64,000 nt of DNA from Setaria digitata (taxonomy: Eukaryota; Nematoda; Chromadorea; Rhabditida; Setariidae). Of this stretch, positions 24,497-37,265 are shown piece by piece. The position numbers and the translations under genes are program-made. The stretch is from positions 1 through 64,000 of the forward strand of contig RCAB01000150.1 of NCBI GenBank assembly GCA_003640385.1, given 5' to 3'. How positions within the stretch are numbered: position 1 is the first letter of the stretch; each line of letters starts with the position of its first letter. The notes under the pieces are model-generated. The model was given only the letters and a program-made list of their open reading frames with translations. It did not search any database and had not been told where the DNA came from.

Positions 24497-24899
24497 ATTT
24501 TTTAGGTGAATCACAAATGGATCGTTTTTGTATTTTTATTATCACTAACGTCCACATCGAAGTTTAAATTCATCATTTAACTAGGTTGTAAAAGCGTTTA
24601 CTCTGAAATCTATATCCTGTTAATTAAGTATTAATTAATATATTAAATTACAAAACTCCGATTACATATTATTTATATATCGGTTAAAAGCCAAAATAAT
24701 AGAAATAAATTTAAAGATTTTTAAAGATTTTTTTTTTTGAATCATTAATAAACGATTTTTACTTAGACATTTGTATAATTGGTGCATAATTGTAATGACT
24801 TTCTCTTTTTTTGTTTTTTCGCAAAGTTGCAACAATTAAAAACTAGTTTATTAATAGAATCATTGTGAAATATAATTACTGGATAATGAACGATGCAAT

Positions 24900-24966
24900 A
24901 ATTAAAGCACCACACTTTATTACTTTATTAGGTAATTAAAGCACCAGGCTCTATTACTTCATTAGG
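24900..24966. repeat. 34-bp tandem duplication
   Basis: TAATTAAAGCACCA...ATTACTT.ATTAGG occurs twice head to tail (about 24900-24932 and 24933-24966) with a few substitutions. Confidence 0.7.
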
Positions 24967-27900
24967 TAAGTGATATTTAAATGTGTTAAAATAAAAAAAA
25001 ACAAGAGAAAAAATTCCAGCAAAATTATTTCAATACAATTTTTTTAAAATATTGTTTCGAAAGAAATTAACTGAATGCTAGTTTTTTTAACTTCTAAAAA
25101 TTTCTTTTCCTTTTAACAAAAAAACGAAAATGAAATTAATAGAAATTTTTCGCTTTTTTAACCGAAATATTGCAGTTAGATATTTCTTGAAAAATAACTT
25201 TTCAATCCAAAAAGAAAAAAAATATAATTATTATTATGAGGCATTTATTTTATTTTTTTTTCCTTTTTTTTTTATAAATTTATGAAATATGAGCAAAACT
25301 CTTTACTGGAAACAATATTATATTTCATTTGATATTTTATTTTGATGAACATGCTAAAATGATAAAATGAAAAAAAATAAATCGATTAAACGGAAAAAAG
25401 AAAGATGGAAATATGAAAAATTAATTTTAAGGACTAAAAAAAAAATTTGATTGTAAAAAAACTAAAATTTGATTGTTTCGGTCGCAAATTATTATTAAGG
25501 TAAAATTGGAATTTGCAAAGTTTTTCATTTTAAAAAGCAAACAACTGTCTAATAAATTCACTAAAAACTTTTAAATGATTTCTTTCTGTATTGTAACATT
25601 TCTCAACTAAATTATTTAAAAATAATTAAGCAACTAATTAGCTTCTGCTTCGTTTTCCTCTTTTGGTTTTTCTTTCAAAATTTCCACATATTTAGTATTT
25701 ATTATGTTGAAAATATTGTAAACATCATTAGGATATTGATAAATAAATAGAAATTAAATTTAAACCAAAGACTGTCCAATGCTTAGGAACTTAGAAAATT
25801 AACCATTAAAATAAAGCTCCAATTAATTCACTCTTTCATTCATTCCTCAAACCAGTCGAGTTCCTTTTTTTCTCGAACTCTTTTCTTTTTCCATCGCAGG
25901 TATGACAGTGATCAATTAGATTTTTAGTCATTCAAGAATATTAGTAATTAGTGAAATATTTAATTTAAAAATAGTCCTGCAAATATTGATAGTTATATTA
26001 AAATGTATTAACCGCATGTGTTATCAACATCTATTCTCTCTCGTCATTAAATTTTCCTTACTTTTACCACTTAGCAGTTGTTGAGTAAATAAGTTCTTAA
26101 TTTTGAATTTCAATTTCTAAAGATTACAAAGGTAGTGTCACTTTCATTTCACTCATTCTTTCGGCTTCCTGAAAGAGCGCAATCAAGTCTAGAGGACAAA
26201 TAATTATTTTAATCATTTATTCTCTCTTTTTTTTTTTTTGGCAAATTACTTTGTTTACTTTTATTTTACACTTTTTTTTTTTTTTTTAAGGTAAATAATA
26301 TTAATTCGAAAAACAAAATAAAGAAGGAATTGTTTTTCTTTTTCTTTTAAAAAGCAAAAAGTTAATTTTCAACCGTCAAAAAATTTTTCGTTGAATTTGA
26401 ATCAAAATTCCTTTAATAAAAATTTTTGTTTAAAGAATTTTTGATTCAAAAAAAAAAGAAATCGAAAAAAAAATTTTTTTCTAGAAATGAATTTTAATAT
26501 TTTAAAAACATATATTTATATATATATTTTAAAATCGCTGAATGTTAAAAAATGTTCAGTGAATATTTTTACAGCTCTTTTTTTTTTCGATATTATATTT
26601 TTTATTTCTTTATTGGTTAATTTCATTGCAATTATTCAAAACTGGAATATCAAAATTATTGATCAGCTAATCAAATTCACTTAAATTCTATTTTAACAAT
26701 TAAAATTAATGCCTACGAAATAACAGTTTCTATTCAGTTTCACAATTAATTTCAAAAAATGCCTTATCAAAATTTTTGAAATATAGATCTATCAACAATT
26801 GCACTACCATTGTTTCTTGTCTATTTTTTTTTTTTTTTTTTTACGAATAAAATTCTAATAGAATTTGACAAAATTTACAGCTGAAAAATTGTTTAATGAT
26901 AAAATATTTTCATACATTAAAATATTATTTTTCAATAAAAAAATTTCATATACAGAATAGTTAGATTCTGTCAGTAGGATGAGTAATTATTGTTATCAAT
27001 GCAATTTGTGAATTTGAAATTATCAGTTACTGAATCAATCTGTCATTTTTTTTTTAATGAAAATTAAACTGTTGATAGCTCATTTTCATCTATTCTACAG
27101 AGAAAAAATAAATATCTGCATAGCACTGAACAAATTCGCAGAAATTGCTTGAGATGAAGTTATACGAAAATGATATTGATAAGCACAATAAACTGATATG
27201 AATAGTATAAACCTGATAAACCATCCTAAAATTCTGGCATATATTTAGAAAGTAATCCCGTAGACAATAAATTCAGTATTTGATATGCATAAAGCTGCGT
27301 GAGTAATCTGTTTATCAGTTTTTTTTTCTATCAGGTTCTGATAAGTTCTGATAAGCATAAAAAGTTCTTATAACAATCACCCCTCTCAATCATAACTTTT
27401 AGCCTCCTAAAACTGCAATCCATTTCCGGATTCATTTACTGAATCATTGTTAATTAAATTATGCTTTATTTTCTGGAAAAAACAAAAAAAAAAAAAAAAA
27501 AACAAAAAAAAATGTAATAAAAAGTTCTCGTTACATTCGTTGTATTAGTGCATTAAAATAAAGCATTTTTTCTTTTAATTTACAATATTTTTATTTCAGG
27601 CATCTATTATTGGATGTAAAGACGTGTAGAAGCAACGTGAATGATTTTTATACGAAAAACTCATACGTGATTGTACGCCTGGTTTTGAGTTAGTTATAAA
27701 ACAAATTTTTTTTTTATTATTTCAAATTTAATGAATTATTTTCATTAAATTAATTCACGTTTAATTCATTTTATTATGCTTCCAGGGAAAAAAAAAAACA
27801 TTGGTACTTGTTGCTCACGTGATAGTTTCTAGACTACGCTATCATGAAGTATAAATTCATCGTAAATTCAGACATATTAGGATCTTTTTTTTTTGAAATC

Positions 27901-30900
27901 TTTTTGCACAAATCCTCTATTTTTTTTATCAAACATTTTTAGCTTATCATCTTATCATAAATAGCATAAAATGCTATCTATCATGCTGCATAGAATTAAA
28001 AGAAGAGACCTTTCAAAATATCAAACACATAAATATCCTTCTTTTTTTTTCTTCTTCTTTTGAAATTTGAATTAGCTCGAAGTGTCTAGCAAATTCTGTC
28101 AAAGAATATTGTTAGTCAAAGTGATATTAAAGAATAAAGTTTCAATATGCTGTTGAAAAATGAAGTGCTTTTTAGAAGACACTAAAGCTATCGTTGAATT
28201 TGCTCATTTCTTTAGCAAAACAATCGGAAATTTTATATTCACTTAATTCCGACGAATATGTTAATTTATTTATTGTTTTTAAATAAAATTTCATTTTACT
28301 CAGTGTGGTGATAAAAAATTAGAATGATAAATGCATTATTATACTATGAAGGTGATAATTTTAAACTAAATTTTTCAATTTTTCTTTCATGCACTTAAAA
28401 ATTATCTCACTGTAACAAGTAGAAAATTTTTATCCCATTTTCTACTAGTACCCTTTGTTGATCTAATTTTACTACCGTTTTTATATTATCATGATTATAT
28501 TGGAATTTTTACATTTTTTTTTTTCCATCCACTCTAGAAAATGATAATTGAAATTTAGAAAATGTTATATGTTAAACAAAAATTGCACTTAACAATTAGT
28601 TCTCAAAAGCATTTAATTTAATATTAATATCTTATTAAGGATTTTCAAGATTGAAAAGAAAAGGAAAAAAAAAACTTTGATCTCACGAAAATTTAAGAAA
28701 TTAAATTGGGCCATTATTAACTGGAAAATATTACAATTTTCTTTTTATCATTTTAATTGTGCTTTAGATTTTTCGTCAGCATTCTGAAAAAAAAGGCAAA
28801 ATAAAAAATTTAATTTAATTTAATACAACAGCTATTACTTCATTCTAATTCTCCTGCCACTGATATTTTTCTTATCAGCTCATTATCGCAATATTCAATG
28901 CTTACACATTCACATGTTTTATTATTCATGAGATTCTTTCAAACATTGGTCACATTCCCACTGAATCAGTGATATATTTCGTATTTGAAAATGTGTTAAA
29001 ATTGCATTTTAATTAAACGATAATAACGTCAGTAGAATCTCGCAAATTATGTGATAAAGAAGTGATAAGAATGCATACCTTTAAGGATATAATTAGTATC
29101 AATTTACTTATTCAAATAATTGAAATTAAGACAAAAGCAGCAGTAGCAACAAAAGTAGTAATTTGAGGATAGCAATTGATATAGTTAATGAATTGAAGCC
29201 GCATAATGAGTGCTCGAAATTCAACAATGAAATTTTTTTTAAAATATATTTTATAGACAAAAAAAAAAAACAAAAAATGGATGTGCTTCTAATTTTTGCG
29301 AAATTTGTTATCAGCGATTGTTTATTATCAAGAGAATTTATTATCAATAATTGAAATAATAATTGGGTCATTCAGTTTTGAGGACAATCAAGGATTAAAA
29401 CTTGTCATATTTCAATAAATGTATAAATGTTTCAAAATTCAGTAATTCAACCTAATTAAAATTGATTAATGATTTTGTTTATTTTATTTTATTTTTTTGT
29501 TGTATTTTTGATTAATTAATTGCCATAGAAAGAAGAAGGCTGCTTCAGCGTTAGTATGACGGAATTTTTAAATGCATTAAATTTTGTTTTTCGCTTTTTA
29601 TTAATTGCTTATATCTTATCATCTAACAGTTATCAGCTCATATATATATATATTTAAATTTGGGCAGAAAAGCTAACGAAAATTCATGAAATAAACAACA
29701 CTTTGGCAATATTTACAAATTTTATAATTACAAAGTTGAAATTCTCTTCATGCATATTATAAGTAATAAGAAAAAAATTATCAAAAATTGTTCAAAAAAA
29801 CATTAATAATAATTTCATAAAATTAAAGCATGTCGAATATATTGCTATTTTTTTTTTTTTTAAATGCAATGATTTGATAAATTAAATTGGCGAAATTGGA
29901 AAATGACGCTGCTTTCATGATAGCATTTATTGATAAGAAATTATTAGTAGCATTTATTGATAAGAAATTATTTTTAAATCATATACGAATTAAAAATTTT
30001 ATTTCACTCAAGTGATAAATTTGTTAATTTATCAAAACAAAGTAGAAATAGATAGGAAAACCTGTTTGAGTTGGTCTACTATTTCACTTTTTTTTTTTTG
30101 AATTTCACACTCTTTTTATCGGATAGGTTTCTTGTTTTTCTAAATGTTTATTTCAAAAACAAAAAAAAAAAAAAAGCTTAATTGTTGCTTTTACTATATT
30201 TGATGATATATCATTTATTTTACAATCATTATTCCTCGGATATATTACTCTGCTTTATTTTCAATTCATTTTCGATAATGTATTATTAATATTATTAATT
30301 ACCATTCGGTTTGCAGCTTCTTTGTTTCACTGCTATTTTTATAGATTGTATGTAAACTTATGAAAATGTTTAATGCTTTATGCAATTATTATTGAGGGGC
30401 GCTTTTATCCAGATTTTTGTTGGTATATGTAAATTGAAATTTTAATTTTAATCAGAAATAAGGAACTGAAAGATTCTGCAAAAATTTTGACTTCATTTAA
30501 AAAATAATAATGTAATGCTTCTTCAGTTGAATTTTTACAAAATTTCATCTTCAAAAAATAAATAAATAAATAAATAAAAGATTAATTTTAAAAGGTTTCA
30601 TCAAACTTTTTTTCCAGCATAAGCGAAACATTTCGGCAAAAAGCCTTCTGTAATAAAATATTGTTAAACATTAATAAAGTTTTATAAATTAATTATGAAA
30701 TATGGCATTTTAACAAAAATTCATAAAGCAATTTATAAATTTGAATTAATGCTGAAAATTTGAAAAATTTACGCTGCTTTAAAAATTTATTTTTTAATGA
30801 AAAATTAAAATTTTTTCAAGTAAATTTTTAGATTTGAAATTGATATAAAGCAATGGTAAAGCAATGTTGGAAAATTCCCTTTTTTTTTGAGTATTCTTTT

Positions 30901-32343
30901 TTTTTTTTGAAAATAAAAAACTACCTGATATATTAGTTTTGTTAATATTACTTTCAAACTATACAATTCAAAAATCTTCACGTTTTCTTTTCTATCTCAT
31001 TCATTTAATTATTGAGATTTCACGTTATTTTTGTCATTTTCAAAATATTTCAGAAATTTTTCCTATTTGTTAAAAGATTCACTTTTTTTTTTTAACAATT
31101 TTTCATTAATTTTTCATAATTAGTTTTATGATTACTATTCTTGCTACTAATATTTATTGCCATTATTATTATTATTTGATTTCAGAACTATTTATAATTT
31201 TTCATCGAGTTTTGATCATATTTTAATGCGAGCATTTTATATCACATTCATTATCCATCAAATTTTGCGGAAATTCTTGAAATAATTTAAAAATTCTTAC
31301 ATAAAAATCAGAAATAAATTTTCGTTTCTTTCTGCTAAAATTTTGGTAAAACTGAAAAGTCGGCGAATTATTTTGTTTAATGCAAATTTAATCCTTCTTT
31401 TTCCTGCTTTTTTTTTCGCTTCTTTTCAAAATAAATGGAAAACTTCTTATCTTTTACTTTCTTTTAAGGCTTTTTTTTCTTTTTTCTCTATTTTTTTTTT
31501 TTTTTTTTTTAAAATGCAAATTAATATTCATTTTGTTGTTATATTTCGAAAAAAAAAAAGAGACAGAAAAAAGTAATTTAAATGTCAATTTTATTTCTTA
31601 CTTCCTTTCATCCTATTCTTTTTTTACGATAGTGGTAGACTTTTAAACGTGCTGATTGGTGACATTTGGATGGCCTTTTATTTTTTTTATTTTTTTTTTC
31701 TTTTTTATTTCCTAGGCGAAATGACTATTTTTTTCGAGCTTTTAGAGGGCTTATTTTCAATTTTGTTACTTAAAATGAAATCATTCAAGAAAAAGCGAAG
31801 AAAAAAAAATCTTCAACTGTAAGTTATTCAACTAGAAATTTGATTATGTTTATTTTGAAAATTTAAACGACTTATATTATTTTATTACGTACTTGTTTTA
31901 TTTTTTATTTTTTTTTTTTTAACACGATCTATTCAATTTGATCACATTTTATTAATGGTTCCTCAAATTAAACTAATCAACTAATGCTTAATTATCATGT
32001 GTATTTATCACTTAACAGTTGAAGTGGTATAAGAATAACAGCGGAAATGGTATTTGATTAATCAATTTGTTCTAATAATAGATTGAAATATTATGCACTC
32101 AATAATATTCATTTTACTGCCTTATGTTTTTGTCTAATTATTCACAATTCATTTGAAAGAAAAAAAAAACCATTAAAATTAATTATTAAAATTTGATGGA
32201 GGAATTTTTCTCGTTAAACTAATAATTAAGTTGGAAATAAATGGATAATTAAAAATTAATAATAAAATCTTTTAAAATAATTTAATTGTTTTCTGTTCCG
32301 GGAAATTTTCATTATAATTTTAATTGCTAGTGTGCAATGAAAT

Positions 32344-32352
32344 AGTATTTCA
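32344..32352 (+). other. Candidate spliced-leader acceptor of the fucosyltransferase gene
   Basis: AGTATTTCAG ends 27 nt before the proposed start at 32380. No cis exon is evident upstream. An out-of-frame ATG (32372) lies between the site and the chosen start. Confidence 0.35.
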
Positions 32353-32379
32353 GGGTGTCATCAGACGGCCAATGAAAAA

Positions 32380-35300
32380 ATGCCAAATGTATCAAAAAGA
32401 AAATGCATTAAGCATTTCTCAAATCGTCTTCGATACTATTTTTTTCTTGTTGCTGCTATTTTTGGCTTCATTATGCTACCTGATGGCTTAGTTAATTATA
32501 GATTAAGAAAGGTACAATATAATTTTTATGATCACAAATTTTTCATAGTTACCTTTTGCACTATTTTATAATACTTTTCATTGATTAAATCTTTTAAAAA
32601 TGAGAATTTATTTAAAAATAAAAATAAAATAAAATAAAATAAAAATTATTTTAAGCCAACAAATTACAATTATGAATTAAAAAAGATTATGAACATGAAT
32701 ATATAAATTAAATAATTGTTTTTTTTTTTTATATATATAAAAACATTTACAAATAATATGTGCTCTGAGTAATTTATTCAATACTTGCTTGTGTTTTTAA
32801 ATAATTAAATTAGTTGATCGAATGATTTGATAAACAGAAGTACACCAGTGATGAGCCCAGCAAGAGATCGAAATGGCGTGAGAGGAGAATTAAATATAAA
32901 TAAAATTCTTTATTAATTCTCGAAATTCTTGATGAAACTCCCTGAAATTATGTAATGGCAATTGAGCTGCTTGAAATGAACTGAAATGAGGATTAATTAA
33001 ATTAATTTTAGGGAATTAATAAAGAAGATGCTATACTGGTGATGCGCCTAGCAAAAGATCGAAATGGAGTGAGAGAAAAGTTAAATATTAATAAAACGAA
33101 TAATGGAAATTTAAACTCAAGCGTCAGCACTTCTAATGGTAAAATAGTTATTCTTCGTTCATTGTATATGATAAAATAAATTTAAATTTTTTTTTGAAAA
33201 GGAAAAAATTTTTTCTTTTTTTTTATATGATTAACTAACAAATTTAAATTTGACCTATCGGTTTTGCAATTCGAAAAGAATTTTAAATTCTCGGACAATT
33301 TCATATATTCCAAAATTTTCTGTCTAAAACTTCTCTTTGTGTAACTTATAAGCTTGCTTCGTTCAATTAACAATGATCTGGTTGCATTCTCGACTAATGA
33401 TGAATTTTATTTCACTCTTGAATTACAATAAGATGTCCAAGTTATAAGGCCCAGCGTCATCGCTTTTTATTTTACATTATTTCATAATCTCATAAATTTT
33501 AATCTTCATTAAATTAAACTAAGCATTGGTGCTTAAGCTTGAAACTTGAAGCTAGATTCATTGTACAAATTATTAAAATTAGTCCACTATCAGCCAGAAC
33601 AAAAATAGGCTATTTTAATTTCAAACATTCAGCAAAATACCTCTGCGTTTAACTCACACTAATAGTAATTTCAAATTAGACTAAGCTACATAAAACGATT
33701 ATTGTTATTATTTTTGTTTTTGCAAAACTATTAGTTCTTTCAATTTATGCAAGAATTTTTTTCTTTAAATTTAACAAAATAAATTTAAATAATTTTATAA
33801 TTAGTACAAATGAAACGGAAATTCAGTTATTTCAATATATTCCTCACAGTATGGCATAATTATGATTGAAAATATTGTTGGCGAAGATCCTGAAGAAGTA
33901 CGTCAACGATTTACTTCACCGAATATCACCAGTTAGTAATATTATTAAACTTTTCGGTTTCTTCAACATTTTCAAGAAATAAAAATAAACTTTTTTTCCA
34001 GCGATTTTCATAAATTAACCGTTTCTTCTTATTTTTCATCCATTTTAAAATTAATTAATCATTAAAATTTTTCAATTGAAACAGTGTAAAATTGCATTTT
34101 ATTAAAATTTTTCTTCAGAAATTAAAATTTTTTGACAATTTTTTCCATTTTCTTTTTTTTTTTAAAACATTTGTTTTTAAATTAAAACTAGTGCATTAAT
34201 GCTAATAGTAATTCCTAACTTTTTACTAAATCGTTTGTGAATTTTCAGAAAAAGATGCGAAAATAATTGAAGTAAGTAATGATAAAATAGAAATATCGAA
34301 TGATAATATGGGTGGATGTAAGGAATGGAATTGTATTATTCGTTTTCATAAAGCCAAATTTATGCAGTCAGCTGAGGCCTTTCTGATAAATTCAATTGAT
34401 AGTGGTACTAAGCGATATTCTAGTCAATACTATGTGTTTTTCACTCAGGTGATAACTTCAATATCTCTTATCAGTGATTTGTAAAATTTATCAACACGGC
34501 AGATGATATGAATGATTTAAACATTTAAATTATTTTGCATCTTATATATAATTCAACGTGGCATTACATCTCTTGCCAATTTCTCGTACTTCTCGAAATA
34601 CAACATTTATTATCATACAATTAATACAGATTATTAAAAACATTCAATTAATTTTATAACATCTTTTGTAAAATGAAAAATTAACTCAAATAAATGAAAT
34701 CTGTTATTTTATCAGGGAAGAAAAAATTAGATTAGAAAGGTCAATTAATTTTAACTAATTTTCTTTTTTGTTCTGAATCAACAATGTGTTATTTAATAAA
34801 AGTTTGGTATTAATTTAGGAATCACCAGCTAATCATCTGGCTGACGATCTATCATTTAATTTATCATTAAATTTTATTCGTAATAGTCCAGTCTCATCAC
34901 CTTACGGTTACACGGTGAAATTAGCCAAGGCTTCACGACCAGTAGGCTCATTGATCGATGATGATGTTGTAAGGAATAAAAAAATACCCGTTGCTTGGTT
35001 TGTTAGCAATTGCAATACACCAAGCAAACGAGAAGTCTATGTTCGGCACCTGAAGGTTACCATTTCTTATCAATTATCATCTGCCTTAAACTTTCATTCA
35101 TCTAAGGAACATTTTTACCATCAATAATTATTTTTAAATTAATTAATTCCTAAAAACAACGAGGATAATGGTTAAATACACAATATAATACTGAAATGCA
35201 TGCCTATTTTAAAATTGCACATGTACTCATGAATATGTGCTTCTAGCACTTGAATTTCCACAAATACTAGTCAAAATAGCACGTAAAGTGATTGGAATCC

Positions 35301-37084
35301 CACGTGTGATTAAAGTTGTATGTGTAGTGATTGGAATCCCACGTGTGATTAAAGTTGTATGTGTAGTGATTGGAGTTGCACGTGTGGTTCTTAAGACATG
35401 TTCTTTTAGACAAAAAAAAAAAAAACACCTGCAATGGATCTTAATTCAGAAATATTTCAGAAATATTTAACCGTTGATATTTTTGGCTCATGCGGAAATT
35501 TGCGGTGCAAACATAACGCACAGTGTGAGAAACAACTCGACAATGTGTATGTTTCAGTTTTAACTTAATTTAACTTTTTCCTTTCATCAAAATTAATCAT
35601 GTAAATTAATTCACTGATGGAGATGCGAAATGTTTTGAGAAAGACAATACGCGACAAGTAGTTTTGTTCGTACCAAAATGTATTAAAATTAGATTTGTAA
35701 TATTTATCAAAGTGATCAGTAATGAATTTACAAATGGAAAATGCGCTAATTTTCAACTTTCTTAAAGGTATTATTTCTATCATATCTAAAATTTAAATAA
35801 AATGATTCTCCAACTACAATATAATGGAATAGTTAGCAACAAGTTCCTGTAATAAATTACAAATATTAAAATCTGAACATTTTCATTGATATTTACAGAT
35901 AACAAATCAGCAATTTGAAATAGAATCAAATTTCATCTTTCTCATTAAAAAAATAAAAACGCCATTTCCATCCTACTAAAAGTTAATTATAAAATCGATT
36001 TCAAATTATAATTAAAAATCATTTCAAATTATAATTATTACATTTATATTATGCATCCATATATATATATATATAAATATGAAATAGCATTTTTTTTTCC
36101 AGATATTTTTTTTATTTGGCATTTGAAAATTCGATCTGTCATGATTACATAACGGAAAAATTATGGAAGCACGGATACGGACACGATATCATTCCGATCA
36201 TCATGAAGCGATCAATCGTTGAACGTTATGCTCCACCGTATTCCTTCATCGCCATAGATGATTTTGTAAATATTCGTGATTTTGCTAATTATTTACAGTA
36301 TTTGATGGGTAATAAATCTGCATACAAGTAAGCCTTTATTGTGGTGTAAATTTCTAATTTAAAATATCCAAATATTATCTCTGTTAATTGATTAATTATT
36401 GGTTGCTTGTCGAATTAAAACGTATAATAATTTTAACCTGACCTATCAAAAAATGAAAAAAAAAAAAAAAAAAAACTTGTGTCCAATAATTGAAAAGAAA
36501 AGATCTTTGAATTTTTCAATGAAAATTGTTTGGCCAACATTTAATTACATTTTTAACTGATTCATTTTATTCATTTATTTTTCTTCATTTTGATCAATTC
36601 TATATCAACAGTCTCAGCAAGTAGTATTAGCATTTTTATCAGACAATTTTATTGGTGAATAATTAGCATTTTTTTTTTTTTATCAGAGAATATTTTGAAT
36701 GGAGACGCAATTATAAAGTATTATTTCTGGATGGAAGTAATCATGATGAATTGGAGCGACCGTGGGGATTCTGTCAACTCTGCAGGTAGTCATTTTTTTT
36801 TTTTTTTTCCTCAGCAAATAAATATTTACCATAGTAAAAGCTAATTTAAAAACAAAAATTATTTTTATAGTGAAAATAAATTTGGGAAATTATTAATTTA
36901 GTTGCATTTCTTGTAGAATTTTTATTAATTTCAAATTCTAATACATTCAAGATTATTATGGATGAATCCACGTCCAAAATATGCCATTGAAAATTTCACG
37001 GATTTTTGGCAGAATTCATGCGAACCAACTGGTAAATTAGTAAATAAAATTTTAGAAATGGAACAAAAATTGAACAGTATTTAA
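32380..37084 (+). CDS. GT10-family alpha-1,3-fucosyltransferase, type II Golgi membrane protein (9 exons, 442 aa)
   Basis: It transfers fucose from GDP-fucose onto N-acetylglucosamine-containing glycans in the Golgi. Exons: 32380-32511, 33012-33146, 33850-33931, 34249-34448, 34819-35055, 35461-35546, 36103-36327, 36687-36785, 36952-37084. The total is exactly 443 codons. Residues about 18-37 form a single uncleaved membrane anchor. A variable stem follows to about 115. The catalytic domain carries the GDP-fucose-binding block VAWFVSNCNTPSKREVYV (241-258). It also carries the diagnostic GT10 block YLAFENSICHDYITEKLW (295-312), then SIVERYAPPYSFIAIDDF. Cysteines in the GSCGN...C...C segment and in the C-terminal GFCQLC suit conserved disulphides. 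The length matches C. elegans FUT-type enzymes. Core versus antenna specificity is not visible. The weakest junction is the exon 2 donor (ATA|GTTATT). The MPNV start was chosen because the alternative ATG at 32372 soon meets a stop. Confidence 0.93.
32835..32905 (+). pseudogene. Diverged duplicate of fucosyltransferase exon 2, alternative or decayed
   Basis: The segment from 32835 matches 33023-33096 inside exon 2 closely, for example CAGCAAGAGATCGAAATGGCGTGAGA against TAGCAAAAGATCGAAATGGAGTGAGA. It follows a usable AG (GATAAACAG). Read in the phase of exon 1, it gives about 20 codons and then TAA, so inclusion would truncate the enzyme right after its membrane anchor. No GT donor lies near its 3' end. 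I call it a decayed exon copy, but a regulated poison exon is possible. Confidence 0.6.
35288..35390. repeat. 39-bp tandem repeat with one CACGTG E-box per unit
   Basis: Three units start at 35288, 35327 and 35366 (GTGATTGGAATCCCACGTGTG...). The first two are identical and the third is diverged and partial. CACGTG falls at 35301, 35340 and 35379, exactly 39 bp apart. The repeat lies in the intron between fucosyltransferase exons 5 and 6. Confidence 0.85.
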
Positions 37085-37259
37085 AGTTTTATATGCTTCT
37101 TGTTGTTAATGATGATAAGTGAATATTGCTAATATTATCACTCTATTTGTGTAACTGATGATGTTATTGCATTTATCGATAAAAAAATGAGCTAAAATTA
37201 TCACTTATTAATTGTAGATAATGATGAAATCATTATATTTTATAATTAAATTTATTAGA

Positions 37260-37265
37260 AATAAA
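37260..37265 (+). terminator. Candidate polyadenylation signal AATAAA
   Basis: AATAAA lies 176 nt after the fucosyltransferase stop codon. It is the nearest exact hexamer I noticed downstream. Given the AT content it is only a candidate. Confidence 0.3.

Larger units (their letters stand above)
23850..32344. other. Long AT-rich intergenic region with no gene seen
   Basis: No open frame here has convincing composition or splice partners. It contains a GA microsatellite (24471-24496), a 34-bp tandem duplication (24900-24966), a repeated GCATTTATTGATAAGAAATTA (about 29923-29971), short TA runs and frequent poly-A/T tracts. The fucosyltransferase promoter should lie near the right end. Confidence 0.55.

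Noticed and set aside
35237..35470. Frame with repeated VIGIPRVIKVVC
   Set aside because: The periodic peptide comes from the 39-bp intronic repeat; the fucosyltransferase exon begins at 35461 in a different context.
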